A stretch of 64,000 bases of DNA from Mayamaea pseudoterrestris (lineage: Eukaryota; Bacillariophyta; Bacillariophyceae; Sellaphorales; Sellaphoraceae), in the NCBI GenBank assembly GCA_027923505.1, contig BROI01000003.1, positions 1,240,001 to 1,304,000 on the forward strand, given 5' to 3'. Shown here in pieces: positions 1 through 10,400 of the stretch (the stretch's first letter is position 1; the number at the start of each line of letters is the position of its first letter). The notes under the pieces were generated by a model that saw only the letters and a program-made list of their open reading frames with translations, did no database searches and was not told the origin of the DNA. A program made the position numbers and the translations under genes.

Positions 1-376
1 TCGTCGTCAACACTTTGGTAATATCTTCATTGAGCGTGCGAAAGACACCCTTGGCGTTGCCCTGCTTTTCCTCCTCCTCGGCAATCTCGCGCACCTTCCA
101 GGGATACAAGGTCGTGATTGCAATCTCGCACGCGTGCAGCAGCGCCAAAACGACAAAGAGGCCGAGAAAGAGGGCGCCCAAGCTCAACGCGTCCTTGCGC
201 TCCAGCGCCACGACGGATGCGCGACTGCCGAAACCGCCGCCGCCACCCGCCAATGCCATCTTTGGTGACATGCATGCAGTAGATAATAGTGCAATCATGC
301 TGATTGACGCAAAGTGAAGAATGCGGCGGCGTTTGGAAGTAGATGAAACTGTATTTTGATTTGCTCTTGCTTTCAT
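1..376 (-). CDS. CNNM/CorC-like DUF21 membrane protein, N-terminal part, cut by the left edge
   Basis: Seen: a minus-strand frame opens after a stop at 449-451. Its first ATG is at 374-376 and it stays open for 125 codons to the window edge. The product starts with a basic segment (SKRRR, residues 14-18), then a hydrophobic stretch and an AxA-like site (MALA, about 40-43), then a glycine run. A transmembrane segment (GALFLGLFVVLALLHACEIA) leads into a charged TLYPWKVREIAEEEEKQGN stretch. Family knowledge: a membrane helix followed by E-A-x-T-x-L and R-x-x-E-(L/I)-A-E-E is typical of DUF21 of the CNNM/CorC Mg2+ and cobalt efflux family. Inference: the long N-terminus is a targeting peptide, possibly to the plastid. 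In-frame ATGs at 298, 271 and 259 are alternative starts. The CBS domains would lie outside the window. Confidence 0.6.
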   Translation of the reverse strand, partial: MKARANQNTVSSTSKRRRILHFASISMIALLSTACMSPKMALAGGGGGFGSRASVVALERKDALSLGALFLGLFVVLALLHACEIAITTLYPWKVREIAEEEEKQGNAKGVFRTLNEDITKVLTT

Positions 377-824
377 GGGATTCGACCATGATGATGCTGC
401 TTCTCTCTTCTCGCGGCTCCATCGCTTCCAAAATTTCCATTTTCCTGATTTAATTCTTCTCTCTATAGTTACTTTATGACTCGCTGTAAGCCTTGTCGTT
501 GCTTGTAACCTTTTATGTTTTAAGGAAAATGATTGGACGAACTCGGTCGCGCGAGCGGTTCTAGGAAGCGTCGCAAAGCCCTCGACGAGATCATTACAGC
601 AAATCAACGAGAGAAGTAGATATGAACGCATATTGCAGGCTTGCTTGGAATAGAAAATAGCTTTTCTTGACGAGTGCGAACGAGTATCGAATGTCGTGGG
701 AGTAGGATCGCGAATTTGCGATGATCCAAACGCGGGGTGGTCGGGGTGATGTCACATAGTCCGGCTTTTCATTGCCGCTGGGCAGTAACGCTCCGACGCT
801 TGACATCGTCAAAGCACACACACA
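377..824. other. intergenic; 5' flank of the CNNM-like gene with a CA microsatellite
   Basis: I see no supported gene here. The stretch ends in a short (CA)7 run at about 815-828, which coincides with the left breakpoint of the 2235-bp tandem duplication at 825. The rest is unique within the window. Confidence 0.6.
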
Positions 825-1131
825 CACATAGCTGCTTACTCCGTTTCCATAGTGGAGCACTTCAGCACCTACGATGACTTTAATGCAAAAACGATCTCGT
901 GGACGATAACTAGTGCAAGTACAAGGACTTGAGTACAAGAAGAACTACGAGTGCGGAACATTTGGCTTGAAAATATTTGTCAGCGCCAGCCCTTTCCCAT
1001 TACTTCGTGAATGCTCGTCCAGTCAAAGATTAAGCCGTTCATCAATACCCAGCGCTTATGTAGCAATAGTCATTCGACATTATTATAAAACGCATAGTGC
1101 CTATTCATTTAGCACAACTTGTTGATACAAA

Positions 1132-2538
1132 CTATGGCGCCTTGACGCGAATATGTGCCCGCGGATGTCCCACGGCGCTGCCCAGCCACTTGCACAGCGC
1201 GGGAATGTAAAAGTAGCGCTCGCGCATGATGGCAACGTACTCGCTCGTGTAGTTGATCCCCAGCACGTACCACTGTCCCTCGCAGCGAATGGACGGCGGG
1301 TCGGGAGCGTTGAATATAAGAGTGCCGTATAGCAACACGACCATGCCCACTAGTTGGATCCAGCTGTATTCATTCCATGATTCGCCGTATTTGCCATTCG
1401 TAAGGACATAGAATATGAACAAGTCTGTGGCCCAGACGGTGACAGGCCGAAAGTTGTCGAGTATAGAATGCCAAACACTGCTCATATCCAGCGTGACTGT
1501 GGAATGTGCAGAGGTCAAAGGCAATAAAAACAGTGGTAAGTTGGCAAAAGTCTCGGGACATTAGAGAGGCCTCATGTACTTACTCAAAACCGCAAACAGG
1601 TTGTAGGCGAAAATTGTTCCAACATAGAAAGCAAACATGATCTGGATCGACGGCGTATCTTTGATCAGTTCCCATGTCGTAGCTGGATTCTCAAACGAGC
1701 CGCGATCACTTCCAGGGACAAGCATTGCAATCGGAGTCAGTACGACGGTGCAAATCAGTGTTCCCCAGAATCCCTCCATACCGAACAAGAGAAGCGGCGG
1801 CACCTTGAATGTTTCCGTCGTCATGACCTTTTCTTCGAATACAAACTGCAGCGACTGAATAAACGTTGCCAGCAGCATGAACAAAATACCCACCATCGTA
1901 TGGTTAGAGTCGTCGGCGATAGCCTTGCTGTTGGCGTTCCAGACCGCCGCAAGTCCAACCAATGTGAGCGCCACAACGTTCCATAGAACTCCAATCCATT
2001 GAAAGGAATACAATCGTTGACCCAGCATGGGTCGCTTCAGCAATGCGACAAATACAATCCCAGAACCTCGCAGCAGCTGATAGACACTGACATCCAGATA
2101 CAGCAGACCAATCATGGAAAATGCAGTCGCCAGCAAATCAAACATGGCAGGGATGCCCAAGTAGATCAACATCCAATTGGGAACGTGGTTTGGATTCGTC
2201 GATGCCGCATCCGCCGCGGCCGCAGCAGTCGCCACCAATGGCGTCGACTCCTCATCCGATGATTGTTGTTTCGTTGATATGTGTTTATAACCAGGAAACG
2301 GAAGCTTCCAATACACAATGATCCAGTGCAGCGGCAGTCCCAGGATCATGCCGACGAACATTCCCCACGTCAATGCCAATGGCCTATCGAACGAGTGTAT
2401 TTTGCCACTGTTTGTCACGCCCTCCAGTTCCATAATGACTTTGCTGAAAATGGAGCAAAGGGTGCCGGCCGTCACGGCAATCAGAAACAGCATGCGCTCG
2501 TACGGGCCTTCCCTCGTGACATGACCGTGTGACGACAT
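1132..2538 (-). CDS. SLC35F6-like drug/metabolite transporter, copy 1
   Basis: Two exons, 2538-1584 and 1496-1132, are joined across an 87-bp intron (donor GTAAGT at 1583, acceptor CACAG ending at 1497) to give 439 residues. The sequence shows about ten hydrophobic segments. Conserved parts include LLRGSGIVFVALL (first-repeat core) and QSLQFVFEEKV, and the region after the splice reads DNFRPVTVWATDL. These line up with SLC35F6, which in animals is a lysosomal/mitochondrial nucleotide-sugar-transporter relative of the EamA superfamily; substrate unknown. The tail after the last helix (~60 residues) is longer than in the 371-residue human protein. ATG at 2536-2538. Copy 2 encodes an identical protein, so dosage is doubled if both are expressed. 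Confidence 0.88.
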
Positions 2539-2810
2539 AATATGGTTGCCTGCTGTTTGCTTTTTTGTAGACGAACGACAGTGGAGCTGTTCACGCTCTC
2601 GACTTGGTGATTGGACTTTGGTGGAATCTGGTTGACTGTGAGGTTGTCGGAAGATATGGCAAGGATCTCGAGTTTTCGAAAGAATGCTGAGATCCGACGA
2701 GACTTTGGCACGAATGAGAAGACATGAGCTACCGGTATCGGTATCTTACTCGCGCACTGTTACTTCCTTGCCTGGCTGACCGAACATGCCAATTTAAGAG
2801 ACTGTGACGG

Positions 2811-3059
2811 CTATAAATTCTCTAAGGCTTTTAGTTTAGTCTGTGCTACTGGACCCGAGTACCATAGTGTTCCTGGCGTTGTCGTCAGTTTCTCTACGAT
2901 GCGTCGCCGGGATGCATCATCCTTGTAGCGCTGCTCCGGCAAATACACGCCAGCTCCTTCATGCTTCAAACAGTCCATTGCAAACGTAGCACAAGACTGA
3001 CCAACACATGTTCGAAAGGACTGGTGGCCCTGCGTGATGCTGTATCCGCTGTCGTCGCG
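2811..3059 (-). pseudogene. duplicated 3' tail of the SDH-like gene (no upstream part)
   Basis: Seen: this is the same reading frame and stop (TAG, minus strand, 2811) as the authentic SDH-like tail at 5046-5296. It is fused on its upstream side to the 3' flank of the transporter gene, so it has no promoter or N-terminal coding part. Against the authentic tail it has seven substitutions within 2964-3054 and none in the 150 bp nearest the stop. The changes give three amino-acid differences (D/N, M/L, K/N) and four silent ones. It is a by-product of the tandem duplication and cannot make an SDH-like protein. Confidence 0.85.
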
Positions 3060-5294
3060 CACATAGCTGCTTACTCCGTTTCCATAGTGGAGCACTTCAG
3101 CACCTACGATGACTTTAATGCAAAAACGATCTCGTGGACGATAACTAGTGCAAGTACAAGGACTTGAGTACAAGAAGAACTACGAGTGCGGAACATTTGG
3201 CTTGAAAATATTTGTCAGCGCCAGCCCTTTCCCATTACTTCGTGAATGCTCGTCCAGTCAAAGATTAAGCCGTTCATCAATACCCAGCGCTTATGTAGCA
3301 ATAGTCATTCGACATTATTATAAAACGCATAGTGCCTATTCATTTAGCACAACTTGTTGATACAAACTATGGCGCCTTGACGCGAATATGTGCCCGCGGA
3401 TGTCCCACGGCGCTGCCCAGCCACTTGCACAGCGCGGGAATGTAAAAGTAGCGCTCGCGCATGATGGCAACGTACTCGCTCGTGTAGTTGATCCCCAGCA
3501 CGTACCACTGTCCCTCGCAGCGAATGGACGGCGGGTCGGGAGCGTTGAATATAAGAGTGCCGTATAGCAACACGACCATGCCCACTAGTTGGATCCAGCT
3601 GTATTCATTCCATGATTCGCCGTATTTGCCATTCGTAAGGACATAGAATATGAACAAGTCTGTGGCCCAGACGGTGACAGGCCGAAAGTTGTCGAGTATA
3701 GAATGCCAAACACTGCTCATATCCAGCGTGACTGTGGAATGTGCAGAGGTCAAAGGCAATAAAAACAGTGGTAAGTTGGCAAAAGTCTCGGGACATTAGA
3801 GAGGCCTCATGTACTTACTCAAAACCGCAAACAGGTTGTAGGCGAAAATTGTTCCAACATAGAAAGCAAACATGATCTGGATCGACGGCGTATCTTTGAT
3901 CAGTTCCCATGTCGTAGCTGGATTCTCAAACGAGCCGCGATCACTTCCAGGGACAAGCATTGCAATCGGAGTCAGTACGACGGTGCAAATCAGTGTTCCC
4001 CAGAATCCCTCCATACCGAACAAGAGAAGCGGCGGCACCTTGAATGTTTCCGTCGTCATGACCTTTTCTTCGAATACAAACTGCAGCGACTGAATAAACG
4101 TTGCCAGCAGCATGAACAAAATACCCACCATCGTATGGTTAGAGTCGTCGGCGATAGCCTTGCTGTTGGCGTTCCAGACCGCCGCAAGTCCAACCAATGT
4201 GAGCGCCACAACGTTCCATAGAACTCCAATCCATTGAAAGGAATACAATCGTTGACCCAGCATGGGTCGCTTCAGCAATGCGACAAATACAATCCCAGAA
4301 CCTCGCAGCAGCTGATAGACACTGACATCCAGATACAGCAGACCAATCATGGAAAATGCAGTCGCCAGCAAATCAAACATGGCAGGGATGCCCAAGTAGA
4401 TCAACATCCAATTGGGAACGTGGTTTGGATTCGTCGATGCCGCATCCGCCGCGGCCGCAGCAGTCGCCACCAATGGCGTCGACTCCTCATCCGATGATTG
4501 TTGTTTCGTTGATATGTGTTTATAACCAGGAAACGGAAGCTTCCAATACACAATGATCCAGTGCAGCGGCAGTCCCAGGATCATGCCGACGAACATTCCC
4601 CACGTCAATGCCAATGGCCTATCGAACGAGTGTATTTTGCCACTGTTTGTCACGCCCTCCAGTTCCATAATGACTTTGCTGAAAATGGAGCAAAGGGTGC
4701 CGGCCGTCACGGCAATCAGAAACAGCATGCGCTCGTACGGGCCTTCCCTCGTGACATGACCGTGTGACGACATAATATGGTTGCCTGCTGTTTGCTTTTT
4801 TGTAGACGAACGACAGTGGAGCTGTTCACGCTCTCGACTTGGTGATTGGACTTTGGTGGAATCTGGTTGACTGTGAGGTTGTCGGAAGATATGGCAAGGA
4901 TCTCGAGTTTTCGAAAGAATGCTGAGATCCGACGAGACTTTGGCACGAATGAGAAGACATGAGCTACCGGTATCGGTATCTTACTCGCGCACTGTTACTT
5001 CCTTGCCTGGCTGACCGAACATGCCAATTTAAGAGACTGTGACGGCTATAAATTCTCTAAGGCTTTTAGTTTAGTCTGTGCTACTGGACCCGAGTACCAT
5101 AGTGTTCCTGGCGTTGTCGTCAGTTTCTCTACGATGCGTCGCCGGGATGCATCATCCTTGTAGCGCTGCTCCGGCAAATACACGCCAGCTCCTTCATGGT
5201 TCAAACAGTCCAACGCAAACGTAGCACAAGACTGACCAACACAGGTTCGAAAGGACTGGTGACCCTGCGTAATGCTGTATCCGCTGTTGTCGCG
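3060..5294. repeat. tandem duplication, copy 2 (2235 bp)
   Basis: Second copy of the unit at 825-3059. It ends at 5294, two bases before the left LTR of the retrotransposon, and its right part is the authentic C-terminal coding region of the SDH-like gene. Compared with copy 1, only the terminal ~95 bp (5199-5289) differ. Confidence 0.95.
3367..4773 (-). CDS. SLC35F6-like drug/metabolite transporter, copy 2
   Basis: Identical gene structure to the copy at 1132-2538, shifted by 2235 bp: exons 4773-3819 and 3731-3367, 87-bp intron 3732-3818, 439 residues, identical translation. The EamA-type ten-helix pattern and the EEKV and FRPVTVW elements are all present. The 272-bp spacer upstream (4774-5045) separates it from the stop codon of the SDH-like gene on the same strand and should contain its promoter. 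That spacer is duplicated intact, so both copies have the same 5' region. Confidence 0.88.
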
Positions 5295-5296
5295 TC
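5046..5296 (-). pseudogene. C-terminal fragment of the split SDH-like gene
   Basis: Seen: the frame reads RRDNSGYSITQGHQSF at the LTR junction and ends at TAG (5046). It contains CATFALDCL and GVYLPEQ, which match the C-terminal element of saccharopine-dehydrogenase-like oxidoreductases (family form: TAAFAL..L, G.(W/Y).PEE). If the retrotransposon and one TSD copy are removed, this frame continues exactly in phase from the fragment at 15995-17109 (MRIDVT then RRDNSG). It is therefore the native 3' end of that gene. It is separated from its promoter by 10.7 kb and is presumed inactive on this haplotype. Confidence 0.85.
5292..5296. repeat. target site duplication GCGTC (partner at 15995-15999)
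   Basis: The five bases before the left LTR (5292-5296) equal the five bases after the right LTR (15995-15999). Five-bp TSDs are standard for Ty1/copia integrases. The target is coding sequence of the SDH-like gene. Confidence 0.95.
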
Positions 5297-5839
5297 TGCT
5301 GGGATCCCCGTTTTGGCCGACGAACAAAGCAACATTGAAAAGGACATCGACACAGTCCCAGCGGCACCAAGACACGGAACATCCCGTTCACGACCACACT
5401 CCTACGACGGCGAGAGTAGAAAGTCAGCCACTGGCCCAAACCCTACACACTTCACCGTACCCGAAGAATTCACGACTGACAACCGTAGAAAGACTACCAC
5501 AGGTACATCGAATACCGGAACCGGCGTACACAGCGAATGTTGGGACTCTACAGAGCGAAGCCGTGCAAACACTACCAGCAGTGAAGACCATACTGCCAGT
5601 TCTGTAGACGGACGAGAGCCATCTCACCTACGGGATGGCCAGTACAAAATGACACGACCGGTAGACAATATACATACGTATGAATGAGAAGCCACTCTTG
5701 GATGCGAAATCGACCGCTTCACTTTCGTCTCATTCTAGAGGATCTACTAACAATAGATTCAAAGTTTCCCCAGTCTTTTAGCGTTTAAACCGTCTTTTCT
5801 CCCTACTTCCGTACGGACCTTCATCTTGGATCTCAAGCA
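5297..5839 (+). repeat. 5' LTR (543 bp)
   Basis: Starts TGCTGGGATCC and ends ATCTCAAGCA. It differs from the 3' LTR at one position I could find: A at 5354 versus G at 15509. Like its partner it contains an open frame ending at 5687, which in the 3' LTR is the tail of Gag-Pol. It should hold the element's promoter; I did not identify a convincing TATA element. Confidence 0.95.
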
Positions 5840-6366
5840 AAGTAATTACTTGCCGATTGAACCAAGATCTTTTTACCAAGTTTCCAAAGCATTGAACAAA
5901 ACCGGACGCGGATTTCTTCAAGCCCTTTCTGTCAACCTCGAATTTCCAACGCTCTGCAGCAACAAGCGGAGTATTGAGTGAGCAAGAGCAAGCCTACAAG
6001 CAACCCTTTTGCCTTTATCTTTCAGTTTACCTCGAGTTGGATCAAGCGTTTGATCAAGGCCAACGTCGTCGAGCAGATTTCAAGTCTCCATCAGTTGAGC
6101 AGAACTACTTTACCTAGTCTGCCGAGCACTCTTCTTTCCAAGTCGCCTCTCACTCCACAAGTCACGCGCCTTCTTTACAGTTTTCTTCGTCGCTTCAACA
6201 CAAGCCGCCAAGTCTTTAATTCTTCACGACGCCTTCTACAAGTCGTCGTCCTCTTCACCAACATTACTTTACACGAGTTCAACCCTTCAAGTCTCCAATC
6301 GGTCGCTCCAGAAGGCCGCCCAGTAATCCGACTTACCGCCGCCGATCAAATTGCAAGCAATCAAGA
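5840..6366 (+). other. retrotransposon leader, free of ATG codons
   Basis: This 527-bp untranslated leader follows the 5' LTR. On the + strand it contains no ATG in any frame. The first ATG after the LTR is at 6367, the start of the accessory ORF. One frame is open from 5978 to the TGA at 6368-6370 but begins only at GTG. The stretch should include the primer-binding and packaging signals, which I could not pinpoint. Confidence 0.7.
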
Positions 6367-7437
6367 ATGAGAGCGCATTTCAACCGAGTCCAACCCGCGC
6401 GACAGCTTTCGTCGTCTTTCGAAGCAAAAGACCTATCGCATCCAGTAACTCTCTACTTCCTCAAGAAGACTCGTTTCCTGCTTCAAAAGGACGAAGAAAA
6501 CAGACGTCAAGACTTGCAAAGACTTGCTGAAGTACCAGATATAAACACAGAGACGACGTGCGCTTGTTCTGTGTGCATCGCCAATACACAAACACACGTA
6601 CCCTCGCCAAGCAGCGACTCATCGCCAGCCAACGAGCAATTAGAGACATCGCCAACAAGCACGACGCATACTTGCCGATCAATCAATTCAATTCGCCAAC
6701 AAGAAGCAAATCAAGCGTCAGTTAGACAAGCGCATCGCCAAGACACAAGACCATCGCAACAAACTCTTCGCTCACAGAACGTTTCAAGCACTTACCAAGA
6801 AGCATCTCGCATCGCAACAGTTCAAAGCGTCGCAGACCGTCGTCAAGCACTTCTTCAACAACGAAACAGACAGCGACAAGCAAGTCAAGAGCGCGCATCA
6901 ACAACGCAACAAGCTTCGAACAATCTTCAACGCAATCGAATCACTGTTAGTCAAAGACGCAACCAACGACGCAACGAAACGAACAGCAATCGTCCTTACC
7001 AGCAGCGTTTAAGACAGCAACAAGCGAATCGAATCGTCACGCCAACCCGACAGCAAAACCGAACCTCCAATCCAACACTTCGAGTCCAGCCTCGCATCAA
7101 CGACACGCGCAACACTACAACTCATCATACACGCGATATAAACAGTCTTCAAGCTCAAGTAACTCGTTTAAATCATCTTCTTAATCAACAACAACGACAG
7201 CTGCACTTACAAGCTCAACGAAATCGACAAGTGACAAATCAACAACGTGTCCATCGTCGCGATCAACACGCTCAACAGTTCCACGCTCGTTCACGTTTTC
7301 AAACTCCGTCACATCAGCAACTCAATTGGCCACGTCAGCAACGTTTAGCTACCCCAAACCGTCAATCTCCATTCACTGACAACCACGTTAGCTATCAACG
7401 TCCGACCAATAGCCAAAACTTTTACTACTCATTCTAA
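6367..7437 (+). CDS. retrotransposon accessory ORF, Q/R/N-rich basic protein (356 aa)
   Basis: Seen: this is the first ATG after the LTR. The product is dominated by Gln, Arg, Asn, Thr and Ser. It has a short Cys pair (CACSVC, near residue 61), a coiled-coil-like stretch (NSLQAQVTRLNHLLNQQQRQ) and a Q/N/R-rich tail. The stop TAA (7435-7437) is eight bases before the Gag-Pol ATG, so both ORFs could be read from one RNA by reinitiation. It has no resemblance to a known domain that I recognise. The composition suggests an RNA-binding or condensate-forming protein, perhaps a duplicated or extra Gag-like protein; that is inference. Copia elements usually have only one gag-pol ORF. Confidence 0.7.
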   Translation: MRAHFNRVQPARQLSSSFEAKDLSHPVTLYFLKKTRFLLQKDEENRRQDLQRLAEVPDINTETTCACSVCIANTQTHVPSPSSDSSPANEQLETSPTSTTHTCRSINSIRQQEANQASVRQAHRQDTRPSQQTLRSQNVSSTYQEASRIATVQSVADRRQALLQQRNRQRQASQERASTTQQASNNLQRNRITVSQRRNQRRNETNSNRPYQQRLRQQQANRIVTPTRQQNRTSNPTLRVQPRINDTRNTTTHHTRDINSLQAQVTRLNHLLNQQQRQLHLQAQRNRQVTNQQRVHRRDQHAQQFHARSRFQTPSHQQLNWPRQQRLATPNRQSPFTDNHVSYQRPTNSQNFYYSF

Positions 7438-7445
7438 TCGCAACC

Positions 7446-10400
7446 ATGACCGACCAACAAGAAGACATCACTATGAATGCGCTTTACAAAACGCCAAAGA
7501 TAACCAATACCATCGAAGCCTTTCCATCATGGTTCAACCAGTTCAAGAATCATGCAAGAATTGCAGGCTGCCGCCGTCCTATAAGAGGCAGTCGACCCGA
7601 GCACTTACCTGCTACCCAGAATGAAGTCATTACTGATCCCGCAGCTAACGCAACGGCAGACGAAATCCAAATCATTCGAAACAAACAAGCGGAACGCAAG
7701 CAGAATGAAACGCTCATGCAAATGCTTTCCATCGCATTGTCGCCATTCCCCGAGCTGAACGACCATCTTGTCGGAGCAGAATCAACAGAGTATCCAGGAG
7801 GCGAAGCTTGGAAGGTTATCAACGCATTGGAAATCAAGTTTTCTCCAGACAAGTTCATGGCACCAACACTTTACCGACGAAGCATTCAAAATCTCAAGCT
7901 CGAACGACCAACAGCAAACCCTCAAGACCTCATCGACCTCATGCAATCGCAAGCCATCAAGTTCAACCAAACACTTCTTGCAGAAGACCTGATGGCTACG
8001 CTCATGAACAAGCTGCCGCCTCAATACTGCCTCGCTCTAGCGCAAGAGCAAAAGACCAAGCAACGCGCTCTGACCAAGACCGAAATGGAGGGCGTCGTGT
8101 CGACTATCTACCAAACGATTTACGCAGCAGAAGATGAAGAAGCTTTAATACAAGGAGTCAACGAGATTGTTCTATATGCAGCACAACCAGAACCGCCGCA
8201 ACAAGAAACTTCACGCCAACAAAACACTCGTCAGCATCAAGCGCCGCCAACTCGCAATGAACGCCCGCAAACCAACTATAACAACACGCGAAATCCGCCA
8301 TCATTCAAATGCTACCTTTGCCATCAACCGTATCATCGAAGTGCCGACTGCTTTGAAAGAGTCGAAAACGCCCATCGTCGTCCTCGCGGATGGAATACTC
8401 GCCTGTCAATCGAAGCTCGTCGTCAATTGGAAGATGAAGAAGCACGAGAGCAACAAGAGCGGGGTTTAGAACGCCCAAGAGAGCGTCCTCGCAATTCAAA
8501 TCGACAGCAAGACCGTCGTCTTCCTCAAGATGATCAGCAAGAAGACCGTCGTTATCGCCAGAATCGCAACAACGAGCGCACAAGAGACCAACCAAGAGAC
8601 AACGATTATCGTCGCCGAGATCATCAAGAGCAACCACGTCAACTTGAGCATCAAAACCATCGTCAAGAGCCTCACCCGCGAACCATCATGCGTGAGCAAG
8701 TGCCTCGTCAAGCGCCATTACTACTCGAACAAGGACTTGCAGCAGTACACGAAGCTCTTCAGTTGACTCAGCGATCACATCGCTCCTCTTCGCAACGTTC
8801 CTCTTCAAGCCGCCGTTATCCTTCTACAAACTCAAGGAGCGAATTTGCCTTCATACATGCCGACTTAGTTGATGAAACTTATCCAGCACTCCCTACTCGC
8901 ACTCCTGCAGCTCCAACACCGTCGCCTTTATATCCACAAACCAATTGGCGTGGTCTACAGCCACATCAGATTAAAGACTATTCATCGGAAGACGATTCAT
9001 CAATCGAGCAGCCTCCAGCTCCACCAACAACTCGAACGAAACGCACAAGACCAACGTCAAGCACCACCAACAAGAAGCAAGCCGTCGAATTAGTGTCTTT
9101 AACAAAGTCGTCCGCAACGAGTGAGTCACCAAAGCCAAAGCCAAATCTTCCATCGTCAAATCTCAATGGACGCAGTTGGGCATCCATATGCGGCGACCCA
9201 AGCACAAGTGATGAAGAAGAAAGTGACTTTGAAGACGAATTTGTCAACAGCAAGACTCCAACCGAGCAAGAACGGAGACACTTCAGCACTTTAATTCAAA
9301 ACATTGAAACACTTGAGCAAACGAAGCAAGAAGATGGGAAGGGTCTGCTATTTCACAAACAAGACGAGCCAAGTAAATCAGAGCAACAAGTCCACACATC
9401 AATTGAAGAGCAAGCAAGCAACCTCAACGATTCCTACCATGGCTACAACGCTACGCAAAGCACCAATAACGTCACAACGAGCAGCGACACAACTGAAGCC
9501 ACTAATCTTGAGCCAACAACCACAAACGCCAACGAATGCGACACACATGAGCGCACCGACAACGTCACAACTTGCAGCGCCGACAAGGATTCAACTCCAA
9601 CAACAAGTCCTCCAATTGAATTGAAAGAAGAAGAAAGTGTAGAAGAACTCGTAGCGACAAGCTTTGCGCAATGGCGAGGAGACTGGCTACCCAAAGACTT
9701 CCTTACAGCAGACGAGCTAAAAGAAGTCGAGCACTTGTATCCAACCTTTGCTCCAAGAATTCCAAACAACATTCCGCCACAAGCCAACTCGAATGATCTA
9801 CCGCCATTCCACGTCTTGCAAAGCGTCCTGTTCATCAATCCCCCACTATACGAGCTGTCAGACGCCATAAAAGTGATGTTTGCCGATCTACAAGAGTTCT
9901 TTCTCGAGCACATAGCCATGCCACACGCCTTTACGCATCAAGAAGCAATCGACTCAACGCGAGACCGCTACTACCAATACACTGGTCTCCGAGTCTGGGA
10001 TACAGAGCGAGTCGAAATCATCATGAGCAATCCTGGCGACGAAGAAACCAACTCAGATGACGCAACTTACGATTCAGATGCGTACCCGAGCAGTCAAAGC
10101 TACAGATCAGACTCCTTCACCTATGAAGGCTATCAAGCTTTTCTTCAATCCTGGGAGCACCGCAATCAAGCGCCTGAGCATGTCGTTTCTCGAGCGCGCT
10201 ACGAAACCACCATCCAACAAATAAAGAAGGATGAGCAAGACATCGAGACAAACCCTGCAAGCGCCGCACGACTGTGCATGCTTGAACGTTTCAGCCAAAG
10301 GCGTTTCCTCAAGGATCTCATCTTCTGGTTCGAAGAAATCAATGAGGAAGACGAAGAAGCACTGTTTGACGAACGTTTAAAAGTTGTCATTGATCATGCA

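Larger units (their letters stand above)
825..3059. repeat. tandem duplication, copy 1 (2235 bp)
   Basis: Seen: bases from 825 onward match bases from 3060 onward at an offset of exactly 2235. The unit holds the 3' flank of the transporter gene, the complete SLC35F6-like gene, its upstream spacer, and the last ~83 codons of the SDH-like gene. At 3059/3060 SDH-like coding sequence is joined to the transporter's 3' flank, so this is the duplication junction. CGC next to CACA at the join could have served as microhomology. Wherever I compared them the copies are identical except in the last ~95 bp. Confidence 0.95.

Noticed and set aside
2811-3173. 120-codon minus ORF crossing the duplication junction
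   Set aside because: It is an artificial fusion of the transporter 3' flank with the SDH-like tail; no promoter or start supports it.
5196-5687. 163-codon ORF across the SDH-like tail and 5' LTR
   Set aside because: It is the LTR copy of the Gag-Pol tail fused by chance to the antisense of the SDH-like coding region.
5978-6370. 130-codon open frame in the retrotransposon leader
   Set aside because: It starts only with GTG and contains no ATG. It is mentioned as part of the ATG-free leader but not called as a gene.
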